64,000 nt of DNA, taken from assembly GCA_905214625.1 (NCBI GenBank), contig CAJMMQ010000005.1, positions 1 to 64,000 on the forward strand, given 5' to 3'. The translations under genes and the position numbers were made by a program. Below are positions 35,632 through 43,259 of this stretch, piece by piece. The notes beneath the pieces are model-generated. The model worked only from the letters and a program-made list of their open reading frames with translations, ran no database searches and had not been told where the DNA came from. Source of the DNA: an uncultured bacterium. Lineage in GTDB: Bacteria > Bacteroidota > Bacteroidia > Bacteroidales > Bacteroidaceae. Every line of letters starts with the position of its first letter. Positions within the stretch are counted from its first letter, which is position 1.

Positions 35632-35639
35632 CAAAATTA
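35632..35639 (-). promoter_or_regulatory. -7 box six bases before the start of the beta-barrel gene
   Basis: The minus strand reads TAatTTTG; only six bases separate it from the ATG at 35625. Confidence 0.5.
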
Positions 35640-35902
35640 CTTTTATACTGCGTAAAAACAAAACTTGCAGTCCGGTTTTTTGTTTTAATTATCCTTTTCT
35701 ACCCCTGATTTTTGATTAATTCACAACCGCCTGACAGTCAGCATATTACCTTCTGCGCTGCAAAACACGGCCTTTTAACGTTCGAAAGACGGCAAAACGC
35801 AGCCCGAAAGATGACCTTTTGCAAGACGAAAGGCCTCATATTGCAGAACTCTAAATGTTGATACGAAATGCAGACCGCAACCATCGGCAAATAACATGAC
35901 GG

Positions 35903-35955
35903 CAAAATAAATTCACGGCGATGCTTGTTTTTTTGGCTGAAAACACTTAACTTTG
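35903..35955 (+). repeat. Direct repeat copy A (promoter duplicate)
   Basis: 51 of 53 bases match 38779-38831, which is the promoter region of the TPR gene at 38870. The copy keeps an intact TAacTTTG box at 35948-35955, so it could drive transcription into the island. Confidence 0.85.
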
Positions 35956-35972
35956 TAAGGAAATTATAACAG

Positions 35973-36056
35973 ATACCTTTATTTCAGGCTCTGTTCGGTG
36001 GGGAAAAGAATGATTGGTTCAAACATATTTACAATCATATGTTGCAGAAATTTTGA
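35973..36056 (+). pseudogene. Relic of the TPR gene start
   Basis: Immediately after repeat A the sequence again shares ATTATAACAGAT with the TPR gene leader. The start codon position reads ATA instead of ATG. The next codons translate to IPLFQALFGGEK, matching MKFFKALFGSKEE of the TPR protein at Phe4, Ala6, Leu7, Phe8 and Gly9. The frame ends at 36054-36056 after 27 codons. I read it as a decayed 5' fragment of a duplicated TPR gene. Confidence 0.6.
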
Positions 36057-36215
36057 ATAGTTAAATTAATTAAGAGTTATGTAGATATACATATCTTTTA
36101 CATTTTTATAAAACACTAAGTTCTGCAACTCTATCTCAACTGATAAAATCATACAACAATAAAATAAAAATATAATCATAGACTGATGTTCTACTCTTTT
36201 TATTATTTCAGAAAT

Positions 36216-37016
36216 ATGAAAATACTATTCTGCATCTTTTTTCTTTTATTGCCTTTCCATACTTTATGCACCAATATAAACAATCACAAAATACAAACGA
36301 CTATGAAAGGTGAAACTTCAACTACCATTGTAACAGAACACAACCATAAAACAAAATCCACAATAGGCATACAACAAAACAATCAACTCAATAAAAAGAA
36401 ATTGACAGCAAAACAGACAAACAATACTATGACATTATTATTAATAATGATAATGCTCGAAACAGTATTCATAATGAAAAAAAAACATGACGATACGAAA
36501 AGCCTGCAACAAAGATACAAACAAGATAAAGAATTAACCGCACAAACATTGAAAAATCTAAGAATGCAACTTAAACATACAGAAAAGGAAAGGATGTCAC
36601 TTGCTGAAAAATATCACAAAACAGTCTGTGAACTTAATTCTTTACAATGCAATATTAATGCAGCTTCTGTTGAGGAAAAGCTGCACACATCACCTATAAC
36701 AAAACGTTTTAAGCAAATAGCAGCAAATCCACTACTGCACCCAACAAAAGAAGAATGGCATGAAATGCGTAATATGTTCAATAATGTAATACCATTATTT
36801 TATTCTACGCTTAATTGTCATCATACATTACGCCCTGACGAATATGATCTTTGTATCTTAGTACGATTACAATTCAAAACATTGGAAATGAGTAATCTCA
36901 TGGGATGTTCTCGGCAAAATATATCAGCAATGCGGAGAAGAATGATGCCAAAACTTCTCGGACAGGAAGGCTCGCCAAAGGAATTTGACAAATATATTAT
37001 GAGTATAACAAAATAA
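36216..37016 (+). CDS. Membrane-anchored helix-turn-helix protein
   Basis: About 266 residues. A Sec-type signal or first hydrophobic helix (ILFCIFFLLLPFHTLC) is followed by about 50 polar residues. A transmembrane helix follows (TLLLIMIMLETVFIM, about 72-86), then a coiled coil of about 75 residues. The C-terminal domain (about 200-266) is characteristic of Bacteroidales regulators: LRPDEYDLCILVRLQFKTLEMSNLMGCSRQNISAMRRRM followed by GSPKEFDKYI, a LuxR-like helix-turn-helix. Larger relatives carry periplasmic TPR domains; this one has only a short polar loop. It likely relays an envelope signal to DNA. An alternative start is 36186. Very AT-rich, unlike the window average. Confidence 0.65.
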   Translation: MKILFCIFFLLLPFHTLCTNINNHKIQTTMKGETSTTIVTEHNHKTKSTIGIQQNNQLNKKKLTAKQTNNTMTLLLIMIMLETVFIMKKKHDDTKSLQQRYKQDKELTAQTLKNLRMQLKHTEKERMSLAEKYHKTVCELNSLQCNINAASVEEKLHTSPITKRFKQIAANPLLHPTKEEWHEMRNMFNNVIPLFYSTLNCHHTLRPDEYDLCILVRLQFKTLEMSNLMGCSRQNISAMRRRMMPKLLGQEGSPKEFDKYIMSITK

Positions 37017-37191
37017 TCACGACACGTATCTCTCTGTATTTCAACACATTACGATTTTGTAAATTTTTGTATACAAACTATAGCAAGAAAAATTCTTTTC
37101 TTGCCACAAACAAACTATATTTGCATAAAAACTTTTGCAAATATTTATTTAATTACAATTTTATGTTTAATCAATTAAAAAAATTATTATT

Positions 37192-37881
37192 ATGAAACAC
37201 TTTTATTTGTATCTTTCTCTTATCTGTTTGTCAACTCTACTGATTTGCTGTTCCAATGATGACACAAAAATTGAAGAAGAGCAACCTATAAATGAGTTTA
37301 TTACCAATGGTAAGAATTTTGCTTTAATACACAATGAATGCTTATCCTATATGTTTGAGAAACTTAAAAATCAGAAAAAGACTAAAGCTATAACCTTTGG
37401 TTCCACAGATTTCACAAACACTATTGTTACTTTAGCAAATGCTTTCATTGATGAAAAAAGTTCAACAACACGTGCAGATGAAAAGATTACCAATGAACAA
37501 TATGAACAATCATTAGAGGAAATCAGAAGTAACATTCCACAAACTGACATGAAATACATTAATATGGTATCGAATGAGAATGTTGATATTGATACATTAT
37601 TACAAGAAGTTTCAACCGATCCTCAATTACAAGCAATCAATAAACAAGCTGTGATATGCTATATCACAACATATGTTGCATCTTCAGAATATTGGCAAGA
37701 ACACTATACTGATTGGGCTGAAATTTTAGATCTAACACTAACTCGAACAAGATTCAATTGGAAAAATGCTGCAGTTGCCGATGCCCTATATGGCTATCAA
37801 GGACTATTATTCTCTGGCTTTAACCTAATGATGGGTGGAGCATCTGCAGCAGTTGGTTCCGTACTAAGTGGCTTGGAATAG
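37192..37881 (+). CDS. Lipoprotein with glycine-rich hydrophobic C-terminus
   Basis: Predicted lipoprotein of 229 residues. The N-terminal hydrophobic stretch ends in a lipobox-like LLICC with Cys at about 19-20 followed by SND. The mature part is acidic and helical (EEQPINEFITNG, EQYEQSLEEIRSNIPQTDMKYINMV). The final 35 residues are hydrophobic and Gly/Ala-rich with small-residue spacing (GYQGLLFSGFNLMMGGASAAVGSVLSG), resembling glycine-zipper membrane-inserting segments. I recognise no domain. It lies between a membrane-linked HTH protein and a small membrane protein. A toxin-like or pore role with the next gene as immunity is possible but only speculative. Confidence 0.6.
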   Translation: MKHFYLYLSLICLSTLLICCSNDDTKIEEEQPINEFITNGKNFALIHNECLSYMFEKLKNQKKTKAITFGSTDFTNTIVTLANAFIDEKSSTTRADEKITNEQYEQSLEEIRSNIPQTDMKYINMVSNENVDIDTLLQEVSTDPQLQAINKQAVICYITTYVASSEYWQEHYTDWAEILDLTLTRTRFNWKNAAVADALYGYQGLLFSGFNLMMGGASAAVGSVLSGLE

Positions 37882-37909
37882 TTTTATATATTTATATCCT
37901 TTTTCTTGT

Positions 37910-38368
37910 ATGCAAATGAACAACAATATTAAATATGGATTAGTCGTAATGATCATATGGCTGGTACTTGTAACAACCATAATAACTTTTTATGCGAAAT
38001 ATCACCAAATGTCGTTATCTGAATATTTTTTTGACAAAGAGACAGGAGGTGTTATATCCATAACAATGTTTGTTATATGGGCCGGAATTTGGTATGCAAT
38101 CGGTTTTCATGCGAGGAAAGATTATACAGAACGTATTAACACATATAAAAAAGAATACCCGTTAATTGGAGACAAAATGTTGTGCAAAGAATTTAAAAAA
38201 TATTATTTTTCAAGATGCACAAAAACATTGTCGCGCATTTTTACAGCTGGCATACCGACATGGTTATTATTAAATATATATACACTTAATATCAAAGACT
38301 ACATCGTGATGTGTTTTTTCAGTATATGTGCATTAAGCTGTTACATATATTATAAAATTAACACATAA
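37910..38368 (+). CDS. Small multi-pass membrane protein
   Basis: About 152 residues with four hydrophobic segments (roughly residues 7-27, 44-65, 107-122 and 127-147) and a basic cytoplasmic-like loop between helices 2 and 3 (ARKDYTERINTYKKEYPLIGDKMLCKEFKKYY). It starts 28 bases after the lipoprotein stop and probably shares its transcript. An upstream in-frame codon at 37868 overlaps the lipoprotein gene and is less likely. No recognisable family. AT-rich composition equals that of the two genes before it. Confidence 0.55.
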   Translation: MQMNNNIKYGLVVMIIWLVLVTTIITFYAKYHQMSLSEYFFDKETGGVISITMFVIWAGIWYAIGFHARKDYTERINTYKKEYPLIGDKMLCKEFKKYYFSRCTKTLSRIFTAGIPTWLLLNIYTLNIKDYIVMCFFSICALSCYIYYKINT

Positions 38369-38458
38369 TCTGTAACAAAAGGATGCGTCTGAACTCATAT
38401 TCACTAAAATATGAATTTTATATTTAGGCTTAATTTAAAAGCCTAACTAAAACCAATA

Positions 38459-38507
38459 AAAAGAACCGCACTATTGCTTTAAATGCAATTTTAGTACGGC
38501 TCTTTTA
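38459..38507 (+). terminator. Probable terminator of the island
   Basis: An imperfect 15-bp stem (AAAAGAaCCGcACTA with TAGTaCGGcTCTTTT) plus an inner TTGC/GCAA helix, ending in T-rich sequence, about 90 bases after the membrane protein gene. Confidence 0.5.
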
Positions 38508-38778
38508 ATCCTTAATATATTGAATTTACAACTTTCTTGAATAATTATTGTAATCCAAAGCAGTCATTAGAAATTTTTTGTAAGCAAAGTGTAAGCCAAA
38601 AGTTCCCTATATGACTTTATATTGTTATGTAACTTAATTCTTGCCATTAAAGCAATGTATTTCATTCAAAAAGAAAGCAGATTTTTCTAATGACAAATTT
38701 TGGCATTAATAAATGCATTGTACTCAACAGAAAGCAGAAAACAGCAAACTGCATTTCACTTGACTAATAACACGGCAA

Positions 38779-38831
38779 CAAAATAAATTCACGGCGATGC
38801 TTGTTTGTTTGGCTGGAAACACTTAACTTTG
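38779..38831 (+). repeat. Direct repeat copy B (native TPR gene promoter)
   Basis: 51 of 53 bases identical to 35903-35955. It ends with TAacTTTG at 38824-38831; TTG at 38801-38803 is 20 bases upstream and may be the -33 element. Confidence 0.85.
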
Positions 38832-38869
38832 CAAAGAGTTTTCAACCTTAAAACAATAGATTATAACAG

Positions 38870-39739
38870 ATGAAATTCTTTAAAGCACTGTTCGGCAGCA
38901 AGGAAGAAAAGCCGGAAGAAAAGAAAAAGGCCGAAGAGGCAAAAAACTTTGACGTGTTGAAATATGACGGAGTGCGCGCATTACATTCCGGCCAGGCTGA
39001 ATATGCAATAAGGTGCTTCACACATGCCCTGCAAATGCAGGACGACCTCGAGATACACGACTATTTGTCGCAGGCGTACATACGCACAGGCGAACTTCCG
39101 CAGGCTTACGAACAACTGCAGAAGCTGGCCGAAGCACAGCCCGACAATCAACAGATTTTTATACGCATGGCCAACGTGGCTTATATGATGGAAGACTACG
39201 GAGCTATGGCCGGAGCCTGCGAAAAGGCAATGCTCATTGACGACAAAAATCCTGAAGTGATGTACCTCTACGCCAGGGCATGCATCGGACAGGAAGACGT
39301 AACCAATGCCGTGGCAATGCTGACAAAGGCAATATCTCTGAAAGAAGACTACGGCGACGCATATCTGCTGCGCGGAGAGACATTGCTGAAAAACGGTGAG
39401 ACAGACGAAGCCGACGAAGACGCCACATGGCTGCTTGAACACACACAGGACAATGAAGACGTGCTGATACTGAAGGCCAGAATAGAACGGGCGAAAGGAA
39501 ATCCGGAAGAGGCCATAGCCTACTATACCAAAGTAACCGACGCCAATCCGTTCAACATAGACGCATACCGCGAACGAGGAGAGCAAAAACTGGCTTCAGG
39601 CGACGAAAAAGGCGGAAACGAGGACATTGAACATGCCGGCGAGCTTGTGGCCCAACTGCCGGAGATAAACGGCGACGAGGGCATAGAGAAAAAGATTAAG
39701 GACAAGTACAAGTCTATTGATCCTTATGGAGTGTTCTGA
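38870..39739 (+). CDS. Tetratricopeptide repeat protein
   Basis: Soluble protein of 289 residues without signal peptide. The N-terminus, MKFFKALFGSKEEKPEEKKKAEE, is highly charged and precedes at least six TPR units between residues 30 and 270 (for example AEYAIRCFTHALQMQDDLEIHDYLSQAYIRTGEL and PEEAIAYYTKVTDANPFNIDAYRERGEQKLASGD). It probably serves as a protein-interaction scaffold; no enzymatic domain is seen. Its promoter and first codons are duplicated 2.9 kb upstream on the far side of the AT-rich island. Confidence 0.8.
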   Translation: MKFFKALFGSKEEKPEEKKKAEEAKNFDVLKYDGVRALHSGQAEYAIRCFTHALQMQDDLEIHDYLSQAYIRTGELPQAYEQLQKLAEAQPDNQQIFIRMANVAYMMEDYGAMAGACEKAMLIDDKNPEVMYLYARACIGQEDVTNAVAMLTKAISLKEDYGDAYLLRGETLLKNGETDEADEDATWLLEHTQDNEDVLILKARIERAKGNPEEAIAYYTKVTDANPFNIDAYRERGEQKLASGDEKGGNEDIEHAGELVAQLPEINGDEGIEKKIKDKYKSIDPYGVF

Positions 39740-39812
39740 CAAACAATAAGACATTATTATAATGATATTAAAGCAAAAATGAAACCTCGCACCAAAATTT
39801 TCATATAAAATG

Positions 39813-39844
39813 TTTGTCTGTTTCATTTAAATATTATATTTTTG
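39813..39844 (+). promoter_or_regulatory. Promoter of the aromatic amino acid operon
   Basis: TTTG at 39813-39816 and TAttTTTG at 39837-39844, 20 bases apart, match the Bacteroidetes consensus closely. Transcription would start near 39850, giving about 20 bases before the leader peptide ATG. Confidence 0.8.
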
Positions 39845-39870
39845 CAAGCAAATAATAAAATATATCAAAA

Positions 39871-39951
39871 ATGAGAAATAATTTATACGCATCTTTCTTT
39901 TACTTTTATTTTTACTTTGCAAGGAATTGTGAAGCGGGAAGTTGCGTGTAG
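39871..39951 (+). CDS. Phe/Tyr-rich leader peptide of the pheA operon
   Basis: A 26-codon open frame starting ATG at 39871 and ending TAG at 39949-39951. Codons 9-16 read FFYFYFYF, eight consecutive Phe or Tyr codons, with another Tyr at codon 6. This composition is the hallmark of attenuation leader peptides, here fitting a downstream operon that makes phenylalanine and tyrosine. Codons 21-23 (GAA GCG GGA) are also the 5' arm of the antiterminator. The peptide itself probably has no function beyond ribosome stalling when charged tRNA-Phe or tRNA-Tyr is scarce. Confidence 0.85.
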   Translation: MRNNLYASFFYFYFYFARNCEAGSCV

Positions 39952-40028
39952 ATTTCAACTTATGACAAGACAATCTTTTAAGAAAGATACAATCAAGTCC
40001 CGCTTCATAACAATGAGGCGGGATTTTT
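39930..40028 (+). promoter_or_regulatory. Transcription attenuator of the pheA operon
   Basis: Three segments compete. Segment 1 (TGAAGCGGGA, 39930-39939, inside the leader frame) is perfectly complementary to segment 2 (TCCCGCTTCA, 39998-40007). Segment 2 also pairs with segment 3 (TGAGGCGGGA, 40014-40023) through nine Watson-Crick pairs and one G-U. Segment 3 is followed by five T (40024-40028), so the 2:3 hairpin is an intrinsic terminator. A ribosome stalled in the Phe/Tyr run (39895-39918) leaves segment 1 free to form the 1:2 antiterminator. A ribosome that reaches the stop codon at 39951 covers segment 1, and the terminator forms. Confidence 0.85.
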
Positions 40029-40055
40029 CATTATAAAGAAAATAAAAATAAATAT

Positions 40056-40904
40056 ATGAAAAGAATTGCAATACAAGGTTCAATCGGGTCGTTTCACGAC
40101 ATTGCGGCACATCAGTACTTCAAAGACGAACAAATACAGCTGATATGCTGCTCAACGTTTGAACAAGTGTTTGAGAGCATAAAACACGACCCTACTGTGA
40201 TAGGCATGCTTGCCATTGAAAACACCATAGCAGGTTCATTGCTCCACAACTATGAACTGCTGCGCGAATCGGGCACTACAATCGTAGGCGAACACAAGCT
40301 GCACATTGAACACAGCATTTGCTGTCTGCCTGAAGACTCATGGGAGACGATAACAGAGATACACTCCCACCCTGTCGCCTTGATGCAGTGCCGCGGTTTT
40401 CTGGCTGAACATAATGAAATGAAGGCCGTTGAAGCACAAGACACAGCCGGAGCCGCAAAGTTTATTTCAGAAAACAAATGTAAGGGATGGGCTGCTATAT
40501 GTAATGCAAACGCAGCACGGCTTTACGGAATGAAAGTGCTACAGGAATCGATAGAAGACAACAAGCATAATTTCACAAGGTTTCTCGTGGTGTGCAATCC
40601 AAATAAAGCTGACTTCATGCGTCCAATAGAACATACCAACAAAGCCAGTCTGGTTTTCTCTCTTCCACACGAGGAAGGCAGTCTGTCGCAGGTTTTAAGC
40701 ATCTTTTCATTCTACAAGATTAACCTGACAAAAATACAGTCGTTGCCTATAATCGGACACGAATGGGAATATATGTTTTATGTAGACCTTGCCTTTAACC
40801 AACTAACGCGCTATCGTCAAAGCATTGACGCAATAATGCCTTTAACCAAAGAACTTAAAGTAATAGGAGAATATCAAGATGACGGAATGCAACCAAAACC
40901 ATAA
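40056..40904 (+). CDS. pheA: Prephenate dehydratase
   Basis: Monofunctional enzyme of 282 residues converting prephenate to phenylpyruvate. The catalytic domain (residues 1-180) shows GSIGSFHDIAAHQYF, LAIENTIAGSLLHNYELLRES and NFTRFLVV, containing the essential Thr-Arg-Phe. A C-terminal ACT domain (about 195-270; KASLVFSLPHEEGSLSQVLSIF and SLPIIGHEWEYMFYVD) is the phenylalanine-binding feedback module. No chorismate mutase domain is attached; that activity is fused to the DAHP synthase two genes downstream. First structural gene after the attenuator. Confidence 0.94.
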   Translation: MKRIAIQGSIGSFHDIAAHQYFKDEQIQLICCSTFEQVFESIKHDPTVIGMLAIENTIAGSLLHNYELLRESGTTIVGEHKLHIEHSICCLPEDSWETITEIHSHPVALMQCRGFLAEHNEMKAVEAQDTAGAAKFISENKCKGWAAICNANAARLYGMKVLQESIEDNKHNFTRFLVVCNPNKADFMRPIEHTNKASLVFSLPHEEGSLSQVLSIFSFYKINLTKIQSLPIIGHEWEYMFYVDLAFNQLTRYRQSIDAIMPLTKELKVIGEYQDDGMQPKP

Positions 40905-42069
40905 TATAAAACCGGCCGAAAGAATATCGGCTGTAAGCGAATACTATTTCAGCAGGAAACTGAAAGAAGTGGCAAAACTTAACGCAGAAGGCAAAGACAT
41001 AATAAGCCTCGCAATAGGCAGTCCGGACATGCCGCCGTCTGAAGCCGCAATAAACAAACTGTGCGAAGTGGCCCGTCAGGACGGTTCACACGGTTATCAG
41101 CCCACCATGGGCACGCCAGAACTGCGTGAGGCCATGGCCGGATTCTACAAACGCTGGTACAACGTTGACCTTGACCCACAGAAAGAGATACAGCCGCTCA
41201 TAGGCTCTAAGGAAGGTATACTGCACGTAACGCTTGCCTTCGTTAACCCGGGAGACGAAGTGCTGGTGCCCAATCCCGGATACCCTACATACACATCGCT
41301 CAGCAAAATACTCGGTGCCAAGGTCGTTAACTACAATCTGCACGGTGACAACGGATGGCAGCCTGACTTTGACGAACTTGAAAAAATGGATTTGAGCAAG
41401 GTAAAACTGATGTGGACAAACTATCCCAACATGCCGACAGGAGCAAACGCGCAAGAGGATACATACCGCAAACTTGTAGACTTTGCGAAAAGACATTCGA
41501 TAGTTGTGGTAAACGACAACCCCTATTCGTTCATCCTCAACGAGAAACCGTTATCGCTGCTGCAAGTTCCGGGAGCAAAAGACTGTTGCATAGAATTCAA
41601 CTCCATGAGCAAAAGTCACAACATGCCCGGATGGCGCGTCGGCATGTGTGCATCCAACAGCCTTTTCATCGAGTGGATTCTCAAGATAAAAAGCAACATC
41701 GATTCGGGCACTTTCCGCGGAATACAGCTGGCTGCCGCTGAAGCATACAACAACAGTGACGAATGGCACCGCCAGGCCAACATCACAACATATAGAAGAC
41801 GACGCGACACGGCAGAGCAAATAATGCGGGAACTCGGCTGCACATTCGACCCTAAGCAGGTTGGAATGTTCCTATGGGGCAGGATTCCCGATAAATATGG
41901 CAATGCCGAAGAGCTGACAGAACGTGTTTTACACAAGGCAAGAGTGTTTATCACTCCGGGATTTATCTTCGGAAGCAACGGCGAAAAATACATACGCATA
42001 TCTCTCTGTGCCAAAGATAACAAGATAAAAGAGGCTCTCAACCGAATAAAAGCCATGAAACAAGATTGA
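40879..42069 (+). CDS. Class I/II aminotransferase, probable aromatic or aspartate type
   Basis: PLP-dependent fold-type I aminotransferase of 396 residues. The PLP lysine is in SMSKSHNMPGWRVGM, and WTNYPNMPTGA supplies the substrate/PLP-contacting segment. RISLC near the C-terminus contains the conserved carboxylate-binding Arg. It overlaps the end of pheA by 26 bases and precedes DAHP synthase, so within this operon its likely job is transamination of phenylpyruvate, hydroxyphenylpyruvate or prephenate. Sequence alone does not exclude aspartate or LL-DAP aminotransferase activity. Confidence 0.85.
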   Translation: MTECNQNHNIKPAERISAVSEYYFSRKLKEVAKLNAEGKDIISLAIGSPDMPPSEAAINKLCEVARQDGSHGYQPTMGTPELREAMAGFYKRWYNVDLDPQKEIQPLIGSKEGILHVTLAFVNPGDEVLVPNPGYPTYTSLSKILGAKVVNYNLHGDNGWQPDFDELEKMDLSKVKLMWTNYPNMPTGANAQEDTYRKLVDFAKRHSIVVVNDNPYSFILNEKPLSLLQVPGAKDCCIEFNSMSKSHNMPGWRVGMCASNSLFIEWILKIKSNIDSGTFRGIQLAAAEAYNNSDEWHRQANITTYRRRRDTAEQIMRELGCTFDPKQVGMFLWGRIPDKYGNAEELTERVLHKARVFITPGFIFGSNGEKYIRISLCAKDNKIKEALNRIKAMKQD

Positions 42070-42110
42070 GATTTATTATAAACAGAAATAAAAATAAAAA
42101 ATAAATAATT

Positions 42111-43175
42111 ATGGAACTTGATTTACAACCGCTGAACCTTCCCAGCGACAACGAGAAAATTACTGTAATTGCCGGACCGTGCTCAGCCGAGACGGAGGAA
42201 CAAGTAATAGAAACGGCACGACAACTGGCCTACAAGGGTTGCCACATATTCCGTGCCGGAGTGTGGAAACCACGCACAAAACCGGGCGGCTTTGAGGGAA
42301 ACGGCGAAACTGCGCTACCTTGGATGAAACGGGTAAAAGAGGAAACTGGCATGCTTACCGCAACAGAAGTTGCAACGCCGGAGCATGTTGAGCTGGCACT
42401 AAAATACGGTATTGACGTACTATGGATTGGAGCACGTACATCAGCCAATCCGTTTGCCATGCAGGCCATAGCCGACAGTTTGAAGGGCATAGACATCCCT
42501 GTTATGGTAAAAAATCCTGTAAATCCGGATTTGGAGCTATGGATTGGAGCCATGGAGCGCATTAATCAGGCAGGAATTAAGCGTATAGCAGCCATTCATC
42601 GCGGCTTCTCAAGCTATGACAAAAAAATTTACCGCAATCTGCCTATGTGGCAAATTCCAATCGAACTGCGACGTCGCATACCAGAATTACCTATTATATG
42701 CGACCCAAGTCATATTGGCGGACGACGTGAGCTTGTGGCTCCTCTGTGCCAGCAGGCAATGGACTTGGGCTTCAACGGACTTATCATTGAATGCCATTGT
42801 GATCCCGACAAGGCGTGGAGCGACGCTAAGCAACAGATAACCCCTGACATTCTTGACTATATTTTAGGACTTCTCGTCATTCGTGACCAAAGTGTAACAA
42901 CAGAAGGTATCAGTGCGCTGAGAAAACAGATTGACGAACTCGACAATCAACTGATGGAACTTTTGGCTAAACGGATGAGAGTATGCCGCGAAATAGGACA
43001 ATACAAGAAAGAACACAACATGACCGTATTGCAGACATCACGCTACAACGAGATTCTGAACAAACGCGGAGCACAAGGATCTCTGTGTGGAATGGACTCT
43101 GATTTTATCAAAACTATATTTGAGGCGGTACACGAAGAATCCGTAAGACAGCAAATGGAGATTATAAACAAGTAA
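42111..43175 (+). CDS. DAHP synthase / chorismate mutase fusion
   Basis: Bifunctional enzyme of 354 residues. Residues 1-255 form a type I-beta 3-deoxy-7-phosphoheptulonate synthase (IAGPCSAETEEQVIETA, FRAGVWKPRTKPGGFEG, PIICDPSHIGGRRE), catalysing the first step of the shikimate pathway. Residues about 265-345 form an AroQ-type chorismate mutase (ISALRKQIDELDNQLMELLAKRM followed by VCREIGQYKKEHN). The family fusion is usually inhibited by prephenate or chorismate through the mutase domain. Its presence explains why PheA and TyrA here lack mutase domains. Confidence 0.94.
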   Translation: MELDLQPLNLPSDNEKITVIAGPCSAETEEQVIETARQLAYKGCHIFRAGVWKPRTKPGGFEGNGETALPWMKRVKEETGMLTATEVATPEHVELALKYGIDVLWIGARTSANPFAMQAIADSLKGIDIPVMVKNPVNPDLELWIGAMERINQAGIKRIAAIHRGFSSYDKKIYRNLPMWQIPIELRRRIPELPIICDPSHIGGRRELVAPLCQQAMDLGFNGLIIECHCDPDKAWSDAKQQITPDILDYILGLLVIRDQSVTTEGISALRKQIDELDNQLMELLAKRMRVCREIGQYKKEHNMTVLQTSRYNEILNKRGAQGSLCGMDSDFIKTIFEAVHEESVRQQMEIINK

Positions 43176-43259
43176 TATGAGCATACGGAACGCACGCATC
43201 ATTCTGCAATATCTGAATGGTGCGTGTCATCCGGATACTTACACAAAAAGGCAACAAAC

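Larger units (their letters stand above)
35626..36215. other. Left edge of the AT-rich island
   Basis: It holds the beta-barrel gene promoter, GC-richer repeat-like words around 35755-35860 (several GGCCTTTT and GCAAAAC motifs), then the first copy of the 53-base repeat (35903-35955) with its promoter box, and a short gene relic (35973-36056). It becomes very AT-rich after about 36020. Confidence 0.55.
38369..38869. other. Right edge of the island and TPR gene promoter
   Basis: Contains the terminator 38459-38507, AT-rich sequence with a short direct repeat (TGTAAGC twice near 38579-38596), repeat copy B at 38779-38831 and the TPR gene promoter. No coding frame is supported. Confidence 0.5.
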
